32,361 nucleotides of DNA from Bacteroidaceae bacterium (GCA_017455585.1 JAFSZU010000113.1:1-32361); one strand, 5' to 3'; counted from the first letter of the stretch, positions 1-8,030 are shown. A program made the numbers and translations. Notes: a model not told the origin generated them from the letters alone.

Positions 1-222
1 GACGAGTTGACGAGTTGAAAGTTGAAACAACGGATGAATCGGAAAAGGGACATCGGAAAGAACGGAAAAGGGACATCGGAAAAAACGGAAAAGAACGGAA
101 AAGCAGCAGAAAGGAATCCGTGAAATCCGTGGAATCCGTGTTCAGGGAAAACGGAAGGAGCAGAATTGTTTCCGGGGCTTTCTGATGGTTTCCGTGATTT
201 TCGTTGTAGAGCTTTTGCGGCG
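1..222. repeat. Repeat-rich non-coding leader
   Basis: No gene is supported here. The first 28 bases hold the GTTGAAAGTT-type repeat seen at many gene boundaries in this window. Bases about 38-105 are a purine-rich tract built from variants of ggaaaag, acggaaaag and gggacatcgg, followed by three short copies of aatccgtg (about 115-141). The tract probably belongs to the leader of a minus-strand gene lying left of the window, because a minus-strand -7 box sits just to its right. Confidence 0.6.
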
Positions 223-230
223 CAAAGATA
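223..230 (-). promoter_or_regulatory. Putative -7 promoter box, minus strand
   Basis: Read on the minus strand this is TATCTTTG, an exact match to the Bacteroidetes -7 consensus TAnnTTTG. It points left, out of the window, through the repeat tract at 1-222. No clear -33 TTTG was found at the usual spacing, so the call rests on the -7 box and on the layout. Confidence 0.35.
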
Positions 231-558
231 GCGATTTCTATTCATACGCGCACAAGGAAAAGACTTTTTTCTTCAAAATGATACACCAGCAACGGCTTTT
301 TGCAACAATTACCATTCAAGGTGTTGATTACTCCATGACCACGGAATGACAAGAATAACCACGAATACTCTTTCCTGTTTCCTGAACACGGATAAAAACC
401 CTGGTGATTCGTCAAAAAGTGTAGCATTGCAACAGTTTTTCGTCAAGGAAAGAGTAGTTCGCATGAAAAGTTTACTTGTTTTGGCTCCTTTCTCCCTCAT
501 TTTTCCTTTTTCTCTTTTCATTTTTCATTCATTTCTGTGTCAGTTCACAAAAAAGCAT
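231..558. other. Intergenic stretch with an imperfect inverted repeat
   Basis: No convincing gene. Bases 362-376 (cgaatactctttcct) are the reverse complement of 446-461 (aggaaagagtagttcg) apart from one bulged base, giving a stem of about 15 bp around a 69-base interior. Bases about 319-336 (ggtgttgattactccatg) resemble the arm of the perfect hairpin at 20104-20179. The right part (about 480-535) is T/C-rich with ttttcatttttcattc units. Confidence 0.45.
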
Positions 559-566
559 TATCTTTG
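559..566 (+). promoter_or_regulatory. -7 promoter box of the MNT/HEPN pair
   Basis: TATCTTTG matches the Bacteroidetes -7 consensus TAnnTTTG and lies 24 bases before the start codon at 591, which predicts a 5' leader of roughly 15-20 nt. The -33 TTTG is not obvious. Confidence 0.55.
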
Positions 567-590
567 TGCCGTCATTAGAACGTAAGCTCT

Positions 591-908
591 ATGAGAAAAG
601 ACAAAGTCCTTTCAGAAATAAGAAATGTCGCACTTACGGGAATCCCTCAAGGAGCTAAGGTCATACTCTTTGGGTCACGTGCCCGTGGAGATGCTCGAAC
701 GAACTCTGACTGGGATATTCTGATACTTGTAGATAAAGAACATTTACAGGCAGAAGATCATGATCATTACTCTTATCCTTTTTGGGAATTAGGATGGAAA
801 ATCAACGCGATGATTCATCCGATGGTTTATACTATAAAGGATTGGGAAACTAAAAGCAGTCCACTATTTAGGGAAAATGTTGAACGCGAAGGAATGAAGC
901 TATGCTAA
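591..908 (+). CDS. MNT-type nucleotidyltransferase domain protein
   Basis: A 105-residue minimal nucleotidyltransferase of the pol-beta superfamily. The hallmark is visible at about residues 28-43: GSRARGDARTNSDWDILI, the GS-x10-DxD pattern that binds metal and nucleotide. Such proteins pair with HEPN proteins as two-gene modules. In characterised MntA-HepT pairs the MNT protein is the antitoxin and AMPylates the HEPN RNase; that role is inferred here from family and neighbourhood. The stop codon (906-908) overlaps the start of the HEPN gene at 902 by 7 bases, so the two are translationally coupled. The start is supported by a promoter box 24 bases upstream. AT-rich composition compared with the genes to the right suggests acquired DNA. 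Confidence 0.85.
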   Translation: MRKDKVLSEIRNVALTGIPQGAKVILFGSRARGDARTNSDWDILILVDKEHLQAEDHDHYSYPFWELGWKINAMIHPMVYTIKDWETKSSPLFRENVEREGMKLC

Positions 909-1313
909 GAACCAAAAATAGGAATGACCTCATAAAATACCGTATTGAGCTCGCCTATACCGTGTTACAAGAAGCACGTGACCAATGCCAAGATGGGGCA
1001 TTGGAACCTGACAGGAAACCGACTCTACTATGCCGTTTTTCACATGTGTCAAGCCCTGTTATTAAGTGAAGGTGAAACACCACGTCGCCATGCAGGCATG
1101 ATTCATAAAATCGGTATGGACTTCATTACCAGTGGAAAACTGGATAAAACATACGGGCGACTAATCTCCCGATTATATGAGTTGCGTCAATCTGGAGATT
1201 ATGATGAACAATATAATGCCACGGAAGGAGAAATTATCCCCTATTTCGAGCAGGTGGAAGCATTGTTAAAAGCCATGAACCAAATCATACAGTATCAAGT
1301 AGAAGGCCAATAA
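902..1313 (+). pseudogene. HEPN domain protein, frameshifted
   Basis: Partner of the MNT gene. Translation from ATG 902 gives an N-terminus typical of HEPN proteins (DLIKYRIELAYTVLQEARDQ) but then loses the frame and stops at about 1067. Homology continues in the +1 frame with GHWNLTGNRLYYAVFHM and later RRHAGMIHKIG and LYELRQSGDYDEQ, the usual HEPN order. The switch falls in the GGGG run at 995-998: removing one G joins the halves into one protein of about 136 residues. The core carries the R-x-S-G-D-Y form rather than a clear Rx4-6H RNase motif at that place. The lesion could be a real inactivating mutation, a phase-variable tract (short for that) or a sequence error. ATG 945 within the second frame is unlikely to be a true start because it would lose the first helix. 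Confidence 0.75.
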
Positions 1314-1323
1314 ATCTTATCAC

Positions 1324-1331
1324 TATATTTG
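1324..1331 (+). promoter_or_regulatory. -7 promoter box for the surface-protein leader
   Basis: TATATTTG matches TAnnTTTG and begins 11 bases after the HEPN stop codon. Initiation about 7 bases downstream (around 1338) would give the next gene an untranslated leader of about 380 nt. No clear -33 box was seen. Confidence 0.45.
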
Positions 1332-1337
1332 CCGCGG

Positions 1338-1720
1338 AAACACATCCAATTCATATCATATTCACCATTTAATACCACAAATTGCCTATGACCTAACAAC
1401 GAACAACGGGGAGACCGGCGCACGGTGTGCGGCACTCCCAAGGGACAAACAAGCAAATCACTAACTTCAAATTATTAACTCACGGAGAAGTGCGCTGAAG
1501 ACACGTTCGCAGTCTTATTGATAACTTGAGCTTTCTGCTCTTGTTCTCCTGTCCAAGAAATACCGCCAATTTTTCTATACGAGAACAAGTTGATGAAGGT
1601 TCACGCTTGGCGTGAATCATTGTTACTTGTATGTATAGATGGCTACTTGGCGGTTGCCTTAGGACAGATGCAAGTCTCGAATGGTTTCACGCCTTTTTCG
1701 TTTCTAAAACAAAGAAACGT
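1338..1720 (+). ncRNA. Long structured 5' leader, candidate regulatory RNA
   Basis: This 380-base stretch lacks a gene and holds unusually many complementary segments. Local hairpins: 1408-1412/1435-1439 with inner 1419-1423/1427-1431; 1498-1502/1512-1516; 1598-1606/1610-1618 (9 bp with one G-U, loop of 3); and 1699-1705/1713-1719, which ends one base before the start codon. Long-range pairs: 1549-1554/1662-1667 (6 bp) enclosing 1562-1569/1647-1654 (8 bp). A 9-bp perfect pair 1540-1548/1581-1589 crosses both and would form a pseudoknot. Segment 1609-1616 can instead pair perfectly over 8 bp with 1686-1693, which excludes the 1598-1618 hairpin. This resembles an RNA switch acting on translation start. 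The structure is read by eye; no known family is recognised. Function as a riboswitch, attenuator or protein-binding leader is inference. Confidence 0.5.
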
Positions 1721-4700
1721 ATGAAAACAAGACATTTACTAAGAATCTGTGTTCTGGGGTTTCTAATGACATTATTCTCCAAGAACATTTATGCTCAAGT
1801 AGAATACGACCATACTGAATATGTAACAATAAAGTGCGGTGAAATCATTACACTTGATCCTACAACACTCAGTGGAGAAGCGGGTACTTATTTCCGTTGG
1901 TATCGCAACCATCTGTCTAATAAAAGAAATGTGGCATTTTGTGATCTTGGTTCTGATTTTAGGGTTGGATTGGAGCCAATTAATGAATATTTTGTCAAGA
2001 CGACAATCTCTGGCGCAAATTATTATGATTCTTACAAATGTGATGTTATGGGACTTAAACCTGGAACATACACTGCGGAATTAACATGGCATACAGAATC
2101 TCGTTATTATAATTATAGCGGCGGGACTACAGGGTATGTTTATGTCCGTTGCAAATACATCGTCACAGTAAAAAACACAAGTAATCCGAAACTAACACTC
2201 TCTGTTAACGATACCTGCAAAAGAGTCATCAAAGGTACAAATATCAAGTTTACACCCAGTGTATCAGGTGCCACCGTCTATTGCAAAAAGGAAGTTGGGG
2301 TTTATAAATATCCAGCGTGGTCTTATGGTGGCTATGACGATCACTGGGAAAACACATACCCTTCGTTTGGTGTCACTATAAATGAAAATACAGCAATTAC
2401 AGCCCGTGCTGTTAAACAGGATTATCCAGTAAGTGATCTCTTCCATCGCATTTATGAAGTGATAGAACCTGGGGATTTCCATGTGTTGTTGGCCAATGGT
2501 GCAGATGTTCATTTTAAGATTATCAGCGAAAGTGAAAAGACTTGTGGTGTGTATTTTGTTCCAGGGACAGCTGAAGGTAACTTGCGGATACCGAGCACTA
2601 TAAATGGTTATAAAGTAACTCGTATTCAGAAATCGGCATTCGATGGATGCACAAGATTAACCTCTGTGGAAATACCTGAAAGTGTGGATTCCATTGGAGA
2701 ATATGCGTTTTCTGGCTGCTCTTCATTAAACTCCATAAACATACCTTCTTCTGTAACAGCCATTGGTCGTAATGCTTTTTCCGATTGCATAAGCTTAAAG
2801 AGTATAGAAGTTCCTTCAGGCGTAACTGCATTATCAACCTCCACATTCTATGGCTGTAGCAGTTTAAGCACTATCGCTTTGCACGGAGGACTTACATCAA
2901 TAAAAGGTTACGTTTTTGATCATTGTACCTCTTTGCAACAAATAGAGATTCCATCGACTGTTGAAAGCATCGGAATTCAAGCATTTATGGGTTGTGAGAA
3001 TCTTAAAGAGGTGATTATTGGCAAATCTGTGAAAGAGATAGGAGCACAAGCTTTCAGAAATTGTGAAAAGCTGGAGTCGGTTACATCGCTTATCGAGGAT
3101 CCTTTCGCAATCAATGAAAGGTGTTTTGCCATATATAATGATGCACAAAATTACACAGACTGGCGGTGGACTTCTGCTACCCTCTATGTGCCAAAAGGAT
3201 GTAAGGAGAAATACGCTTCTACTGCGGGGTGGCTGCTCTTCAATAAAATTGAAGAAATTGGAACTCCCGTTCCACCACCAGATTGGGAACCTACAGACAT
3301 TTCCAAGTTGGACAATGTCATCTATCTAGAAGAAATGAGGGCTTCCGCAGGAGGAACAGCAACACTCTCTTTCAGAATGAAGGACTCTGCGGCTATCCGT
3401 GGTTTCCAGTTTGACCTTTACCTACCAAAAGGAGTAACGGCTGTGAAGAATGCAAAGGGACGCATACAGGGGACATTGAGCACAGGGCGTTTGGATGATG
3501 ACGATGAGCATACACTAACGTTCTCGGAACAAGCCGATGGCTCCATTCGCATTCTTTGCGGCTCGCAATATGACGAGACGTTTACGGGTCGCGAAGGTGA
3601 GATAGCCACTCTACAGATTAAGATTGCCGATGACGTGGACGATGGCGAATATCCCATAGAGCTGAAGAATATGCGCCTGTCTGAAACGGATATCAGCAAA
3701 TACTATGACACCGAAAGTGTGGTATCGCGCCTCGTCATCAATTCATATATGCCTGGTGACATCAATGGCGACGGCATTGTCAACGTGAGTGACTATATTG
3801 GCATTGCCAACCATATTCTGGGCAGTACGCCGACAGGCTTCATAGAAAAAGCTGCCGACGTGAACGAGGACAATGTTATCAACGTGAGTGACTACATCGG
3901 TGTGGCCAACATCATCCTGACGGGGTCTCCATTCGGCAACAGCAACAATGTGAAAGCCGCACGGGTGAAAGCTAAGACTACAGACCTCAGCGCAAAGGAT
4001 AATGTTATCTATGTGGAACCTCTGACTGTAGATAAAGGTACGCAAGCCACATTGTCGTTTATGATGAAGAACTCGGCGGCTATCCGTGGCTTCCAGTTCG
4101 ATCTCTACCTGCCCGATGGCGTGACGGCTGTGAAGAATGCCAAGGGTCGCATTCAAGGTTCATTGAGTAGCGGGCGTTTGCCAGAGGACGACGAGCACAC
4201 ATTGACCATACAGGCTCAAGCTGACGGGGCCATCCGCTTCCTCTGCGGTTCGCAGTATGACGAGACCTTCACGGGCCACGAGGGCGAGATTGCTACATTA
4301 CTGGTAAATATTGCCAATGACATGGCCGATGGTGAATACCCAATCATCTTGAAAGGCATGAGGTTGTCGGAAACAGACATCAGTAAGTTCTATGATTCCG
4401 ACAATGTGGAAACTACGCTCACCATTAAAGGTGAAACTGATTTGCCATATATTTCAATAGAAAGTTTCACAATTGACCGTGGCGAAAAGGCAAAATTGAT
4501 GATAGACCTCATAAATTCTAACGATGAAATAAGGGTTATCTATTTTAACTACAAATTACCCAATGGCCTACATGTTATAGAGGTCGGAACTAAGATGGAT
4601 CGTGCATGGAGGTCAGATAATGAATCAGAAGGCTGGATCGGGGTTAGGTCTTCCAAATATTATTCCCCCATAGAAGGACTAGATGGCCCTGTTTTAGAAA

Positions 4701-4951
4701 TGGACTTAGAGGCAGATCAGTCGTTTATTGGTGGTAGCATCATTTTGAGTAACATTCTATTTTTGAAACTAGATGAAACGGAATACTCACAACCCGACTT
4801 GATATATAGTCTCAAGGGTGATGCGATAAAGAATATATCCAATCGGGGAATAAATGTTTTTACTCCTCTTTACAACCTCGCTGGCCAGCAGACAACGCAT
4901 CCGCGCAAGGGTGTTTATATCCAAGGTGGCAAGAAGGTGGTGGTGAAGTAA
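1721..4951 (+). CDS. Secreted BspA-type LRR protein with cohesin-like and dockerin-like modules
   Basis: A 1076-residue surface or secreted protein. The chosen start gives a signal peptide (about residues 1-25, ending in NIYA); the open frame runs 30 codons further up, but that part overlaps the structured leader. About residues 290-470 are BspA-type leucine-rich repeats with the IP-x-SV-x-IG-x-AF-x-GC pattern. About 530-676 and 758-903 are two near-identical cohesin-like modules (AIRGFQFDLYLP), and about 906-1027 is a diverged third one. Between the first two lie two dockerin-like calcium loops, DINGDGIVNVSD and DVNEDNVINVSD. The C-terminus (about 1043-1076; LYNLAGQQ, KGVYIQGGKKVVVK) is the short beta-rich tail typical of Bacteroidales type IX secretion cargo. 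LRR proteins of this kind usually mediate adhesion; carbohydrate or host binding here is inference. It has its own promoter and leader. Confidence 0.85.
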   Translation: MKTRHLLRICVLGFLMTLFSKNIYAQVEYDHTEYVTIKCGEIITLDPTTLSGEAGTYFRWYRNHLSNKRNVAFCDLGSDFRVGLEPINEYFVKTTISGANYYDSYKCDVMGLKPGTYTAELTWHTESRYYNYSGGTTGYVYVRCKYIVTVKNTSNPKLTLSVNDTCKRVIKGTNIKFTPSVSGATVYCKKEVGVYKYPAWSYGGYDDHWENTYPSFGVTINENTAITARAVKQDYPVSDLFHRIYEVIEPGDFHVLLANGADVHFKIISESEKTCGVYFVPGTAEGNLRIPSTINGYKVTRIQKSAFDGCTRLTSVEIPESVDSIGEYAFSGCSSLNSINIPSSVTAIGRNAFSDCISLKSIEVPSGVTALSTSTFYGCSSLSTIALHGGLTSIKGYVFDHCTSLQQIEIPSTVESIGIQAFMGCENLKEVIIGKSVKEIGAQAFRNCEKLESVTSLIEDPFAINERCFAIYNDAQNYTDWRWTSATLYVPKGCKEKYASTAGWLLFNKIEEIGTPVPPPDWEPTDISKLDNVIYLEEMRASAGGTATLSFRMKDSAAIRGFQFDLYLPKGVTAVKNAKGRIQGTLSTGRLDDDDEHTLTFSEQADGSIRILCGSQYDETFTGREGEIATLQIKIADDVDDGEYPIELKNMRLSETDISKYYDTESVVSRLVINSYMPGDINGDGIVNVSDYIGIANHILGSTPTGFIEKAADVNEDNVINVSDYIGVANIILTGSPFGNSNNVKAARVKAKTTDLSAKDNVIYVEPLTVDKGTQATLSFMMKNSAAIRGFQFDLYLPDGVTAVKNAKGRIQGSLSSGRLPEDDEHTLTIQAQADGAIRFLCGSQYDETFTGHEGEIATLLVNIANDMADGEYPIILKGMRLSETDISKFYDSDNVETTLTIKGETDLPYISIESFTIDRGEKAKLMIDLINSNDEIRVIYFNYKLPNGLHVIEVGTKMDRAWRSDNESEGWIGVRSSKYYSPIEGLDGPVLEMDLEADQSFIGGSIILSNILFLKLDETEYSQPDLIYSLKGDAIKNISNRGINVFTPLYNLAGQQTTHPRKGVYIQGGKKVVVK

Positions 4952-5015
4952 ACTGCGCATCGTCGGCAGCAAGCACCTCTACATAGTATCATTACTACAT
5001 AGTATCATTATATCA

Positions 5016-5054
5016 ACAGCGACTGTCAACCGTAGCAGGGTTGACAGTCGCTGT
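5016..5054. terminator. Perfect 16-bp hairpin after the surface-protein gene
   Basis: Bases 5016-5031 are the exact reverse complement of 5039-5054, with a 7-base loop. It lies 65 bases after the stop codon of the surface-protein gene, a normal place for a terminator, although no long T run follows. A direct repeat of tacatagtatcatta (about 4980-5010) precedes it. Confidence 0.6.
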
Positions 5055-5110
5055 AATGAAAGCTCTATCAGACAAGTTCTGAAGATTCTTTCAAACGGTG
5101 GCAAAGAAAA

Positions 5111-5182
5111 ATATTTCTTTTGAAATATGCAAATATAACGGCTCCAAATCTTGTATTTCCAGATGCCTTTGGAGTCGTTATA
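5111..5182. terminator. Two further hairpins, probable minus-strand terminator region
   Basis: Bases 5111-5117/5122-5128 form a 7-bp hairpin with a TTTT loop. Bases 5134-5148/5168-5182 form a 15-bp stem with one G-T wobble and a 19-base loop. They lie between the plus-strand surface gene and the end of the minus-strand MalY remnant and ATPase gene, so they may end transcription arriving from the right. Confidence 0.45.
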
Positions 5183-5213
5183 GATAAGCGTGAATATTAA
5201 AAGGAGGCAAGGC

Positions 5214-5396
5214 TCAGAGATGCGATGAGAGGCCCTGGATCAGCCGCCGTGTGGCCTCGTTGAGGCGGTCGTGCTGGGTGGCCAGGTTGATGCGGAGGAA
5301 GCCGGGTTGGCCGTAGAGTTCGCCGGGGTTGAGCCACAGGGCTTGCTCGGCAAGGAGGCGGTCTGCCAGTTGCAAAGTGACGGTGAAAGGCTGCAA
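5214..5396 (-). pseudogene. C-terminal remnant of a MalY/PatB-type C-S lyase
   Basis: These 60 codons (LADRLLAEQALWLNPGEL, QPGFLRINLATQH) match the last 55 or so residues of the intact gene at 6838-8013 almost residue for residue; the DNA of the two segments agrees at roughly nine of ten positions. The remnant begins 3 bases after the stop codon of the ATPase gene on the minus strand. No other part of a second MalY copy is present, so the piece is not a functional enzyme. It marks a duplication or insertion breakpoint. Confidence 0.8.
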
Positions 5397-5399
5397 TAA

Positions 5400-6680
5400 T
5401 TATATGGCGTACAGAGGAATATTGGTTAGTTGTCCTTGCTCTTTGTAAGGTAACATAGAATAGCGGACGGCCTGCATGGTGGGATTGTCCTTCAGAAGAG
5501 TTGTCAGTGAGTTAGCACGCACATTGCCTTCGGCTTTTACTTCAATAGGCAACAGACTGGCTTCATGCTGAATCACGAAGTCTAGTTCCAGTCGTGAGTC
5601 ATCTGTCTTATGGTAGTAAATAGGAGATATCTCATGGCTCTCCATCTGCTGTAGCACATACTGCTCCGTCATGCCCCCTTTATACTCAGTGAATATCTTA
5701 TTAGCCACCAGCACTTGCACAGGCTCAACTTTTACCATGGCTCCCAACAGCCCAATATCCACCAAATAGAGTTTGAAGGCTGCAAGGTCTTCGTAGATAT
5801 CCAATGGCAGAGCTGGCTTTGTACATCTGTGTACTTGATAAACCAGTCCTGCATCCACAAGCCATTTAATGGCCAGTTCAAAGTCGGTCGCACGTGCACC
5901 TGTGCGCAGTGCGCCATAGATGAACTTCTTGTTCTCCTTAAACAACTGTGAAGGAATGGAGTTCCAGACCATGCGTATTCTGGCTACCTGTTCTTTAGGG
6001 GCATGTTTAGAGAAGTCACGGTCGTAGCCACGCAGGATGTCTAACTGAATACGTCTCACCTCTTTGAGAGCTCCTGTCTCCATGTACTCTTCAACAGCTT
6101 CTGGCATTCCACCGACATAATAGTACTGGCGTAATAAATCCACATACTTCTCATGCAAAAGGTTCATCGTGGAACAATCACGGCTCTCCAAGAGTTTCAC
6201 CATTTCCACTTCTCCCATTGCCAATAGGAACTCCTCAAAACTCATCGGATAGATATTGATTTCATTGACCTGACCAACAGGATATGAACAGCCTTCGTGC
6301 ATAGAAAGCCCCAAGAGCGAGCCAGCCACGGCAACATGATATTCGGGAGCATCTTCACGAAAATACTTCAAGGACTCCAATGCTTCGGGAATGTCTTGAA
6401 TCTCGTCAAGTACAATCAGCGTATCTTCCGGTGTAATATCTACTCCAGTCAAGGCACGCAGGGCTCTGAGAATCCGGGCTATATTGAAATCTTGTGTGAA
6501 GATCTGTTTGGCCAAGTCGTTCTTTCGACAGTTCACGTACGCTTCTTGTCGGTATTCCCTACGCGAGAATTCATGCAGTAGCCATGTCTTTCCGACTTGG
6601 CGAGCACCATTCAGGACTAATGGTTTTCGAATCCGTTTATTCTTCCACGATATAAGCTGTTGGTAAACTGTTCTTTCCAT
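5400..6680 (-). CDS. AAA ATPase with DUF4143 C-terminal domain
   Basis: A 426-residue member of the widespread AAA_14/DUF4143 ATPase group. Walker A is GARQVGKT (residues 25-32) and Walker B is LIVLDE (about 89-94). The C-terminal half has the DUF4143 features, including YYHKTDDSRLELDFVI and LLPIEVKAEG, a pattern resembling the D-E-K core of restriction-like nucleases. The start at 6680 is preferred to the longer frame from 6779 because both -7 boxes (6716-6723, 6749-6756) lie upstream of it and the family begins at this point. The cellular role of the family is not established; copies are often scattered as accessory genes. It is flanked by the intact MalY gene and a MalY 3' remnant, which suggests it arrived as an insertion. 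Confidence 0.85.
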   Translation of the reverse strand: MERTVYQQLISWKNKRIRKPLVLNGARQVGKTWLLHEFSRREYRQEAYVNCRKNDLAKQIFTQDFNIARILRALRALTGVDITPEDTLIVLDEIQDIPEALESLKYFREDAPEYHVAVAGSLLGLSMHEGCSYPVGQVNEINIYPMSFEEFLLAMGEVEMVKLLESRDCSTMNLLHEKYVDLLRQYYYVGGMPEAVEEYMETGALKEVRRIQLDILRGYDRDFSKHAPKEQVARIRMVWNSIPSQLFKENKKFIYGALRTGARATDFELAIKWLVDAGLVYQVHRCTKPALPLDIYEDLAAFKLYLVDIGLLGAMVKVEPVQVLVANKIFTEYKGGMTEQYVLQQMESHEISPIYYHKTDDSRLELDFVIQHEASLLPIEVKAEGNVRANSLTTLLKDNPTMQAVRYSMLPYKEQGQLTNIPLYAI

Positions 6681-6715
6681 GAGATTATTACATTTTTCCT
6701 CACTTATTACTGCTG

Positions 6716-6723
6716 CAAATATA
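6716..6723 (-). promoter_or_regulatory. -7 promoter box of the ATPase gene (proximal)
   Basis: On the minus strand this reads TATATTTG, matching TAnnTTTG, 36 bases before the start codon at 6680. Confidence 0.5.
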
Positions 6724-6748
6724 CAGTTTTTTGCACTTGTTTTGTGCG

Positions 6749-6756
6749 CAAAGATA
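6749..6756 (-). promoter_or_regulatory. -7 promoter box of the ATPase gene (distal)
   Basis: On the minus strand this reads TATCTTTG, matching TAnnTTTG, 69 bases before the start at 6680. Having its own promoters supports separate expression of the ATPase gene from the upstream MalY gene. Confidence 0.5.
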
Positions 6757-6837
6757 CAGAAATCTGCACGTAATTGCAAGCAATCACCACATTTTTCTGC
6801 ATTTTACCACATTTTTATATGTGTTGTTCGGCAATAC

Positions 6838-8013
6838 CTAAAGAGTCTTTGAGAAGAATTGTAGTAGTCGTCGGGTGGCCTCGGTGAGGCGGGCGTGCTG
6901 GGTGGCCAGGTTGATGCGAAGGAAGCCGGGTTCGCCGTAGAGCTCGCCGGGGTTGAGCCACAGGGCTTGTTCGGTGAGTAGGCGGTCTGCCAGCTGCTGG
7001 GAGGTGAAGGGTAGGGAAGAGGTATCTACCCACGCCAGATAGGTGCCTTCGAGGTGAGCGATGGGGAGTTGCGGGCAGGCGGCCTTCATGGTGTTGCGGA
7101 ACTGGCGGTAGCCGTCATAGATGTAGGCTATGAGCTGGCGCAGCCATTCCTCGCCCTCGGATGTGTAGGCAGCTTGCAAGGCCAGGAAACTGAAGGGGTT
7201 GACATCGCAGACCTCGTTGTCGTTGATGGCGCGGTCGATGCGCTGGCGGAAGGCGGCATCGGGGCAGATGATATAGGAGATCTGGAGGCCGGCGGTGTTG
7301 AAGGCCTTGTTGGGTGCATTGGTGACCACCCACTGGCACCCTGCCTTTTCTGCAATGGGGGCAAAGGGCAGGAAGGGACGGCCGAGGTCGGGGTTGACGA
7401 ACTCACAGTGAATCTCGTCGGACAGGACAATGACACCGTGCTCACGGCAAAGGCTTGCCATGCGGGTCAGCTCTTCTTCTGTCCACACGCGCCCGGAGGG
7501 GTTATGCGGGTTGCAGAGCAGGAAGAGGCTGGGACGCTCCTTGGCCAGCGTGCGCTCCAGCGCATTGAAATCCACGGTATAACGCTCGTCCGCGGGTGAC
7601 CACGTAAGGGGGAAATCCACGAGGTGGCACTTGTTGTTGCGGATGGAGGAGAAGAAGCAGTTGTAGGCGGGCATGAACGTCAGCACGCCGTCTCCAGGCT
7701 GGCACAGTCCCTTGATGATGGCAGAGATAGCGGGCACCACGCCGCTGGTATATTGAATCCACGTGCGGTCAATGCTCCATCCGTGGCGGTGACTGTTCCA
7801 CCAGATGATGCGCTCATAGAAGGTCTCTGGCACCAGGGTGTAGCCAAACACGCCGTGCTCCACGCGGCGGCGCAGGGCCTCGATGATACACGGTGCCGTC
7901 TGGAAATCCATGTCGGCCACCCACAGCGGCAGCACGCCCTCGGCTGCCACGTCCCACTTGGCGCAGTCGCTGCCACGCCGCTCCACAAGTTGGTCAAAGT
8001 TATAACGCATCAT
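6838..8013 (-). CDS. MalY/PatB family PLP-dependent aminotransferase (C-S lyase)
   Basis: A 391-residue fold-type I PLP enzyme, the normal length for MalY/PatB proteins, which usually act as cystathionine beta-lyases (cystathionine to homocysteine, pyruvate and ammonia). The start region YNFDQLVERRGSDCAKWD and WVADMDF near residue 32 are family signatures. NPHNPSGRVW (about 168) and SDEIHCEF contact the cofactor, and the PLP lysine is in APNKAFNTAG (about residue 236). The protein may start at either of two adjacent ATG codons (8013 or 8010). A second MalY-type gene lies at 28569-29756 and a 3' remnant at 5214-5396. The upstream 300 bases are an inverted-repeat element. The exact substrate cannot be read from sequence. 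Confidence 0.9.
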   Translation of the reverse strand: MMRYNFDQLVERRGSDCAKWDVAAEGVLPLWVADMDFQTAPCIIEALRRRVEHGVFGYTLVPETFYERIIWWNSHRHGWSIDRTWIQYTSGVVPAISAIIKGLCQPGDGVLTFMPAYNCFFSSIRNNKCHLVDFPLTWSPADERYTVDFNALERTLAKERPSLFLLCNPHNPSGRVWTEEELTRMASLCREHGVIVLSDEIHCEFVNPDLGRPFLPFAPIAEKAGCQWVVTNAPNKAFNTAGLQISYIICPDAAFRQRIDRAINDNEVCDVNPFSFLALQAAYTSEGEEWLRQLIAYIYDGYRQFRNTMKAACPQLPIAHLEGTYLAWVDTSSLPFTSQQLADRLLTEQALWLNPGELYGEPGFLRINLATQHARLTEATRRLLQFFSKTL

Positions 8014-8030
8014 TACTTATAGTATTATTA

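Noticed and set aside
902-1067. Programmed ribosomal frameshifting in the HEPN gene
   Set aside because: No slippery heptamer with a downstream structure was seen; a single extra G in a short run is the simpler explanation.
1631-1720. 30-codon extension of the surface protein upstream of 1721
   Set aside because: It would put non-signal sequence before a normal signal peptide and overlaps conserved-looking RNA pairings; ATG 1721 begins a standard signal peptide.
5400-6680. Transposase or integrase
   Set aside because: Walker A and B motifs and the DUF4143 C-terminus identify an ATPase; no DDE or tyrosine-recombinase motif and no terminal inverted repeats were seen around it.
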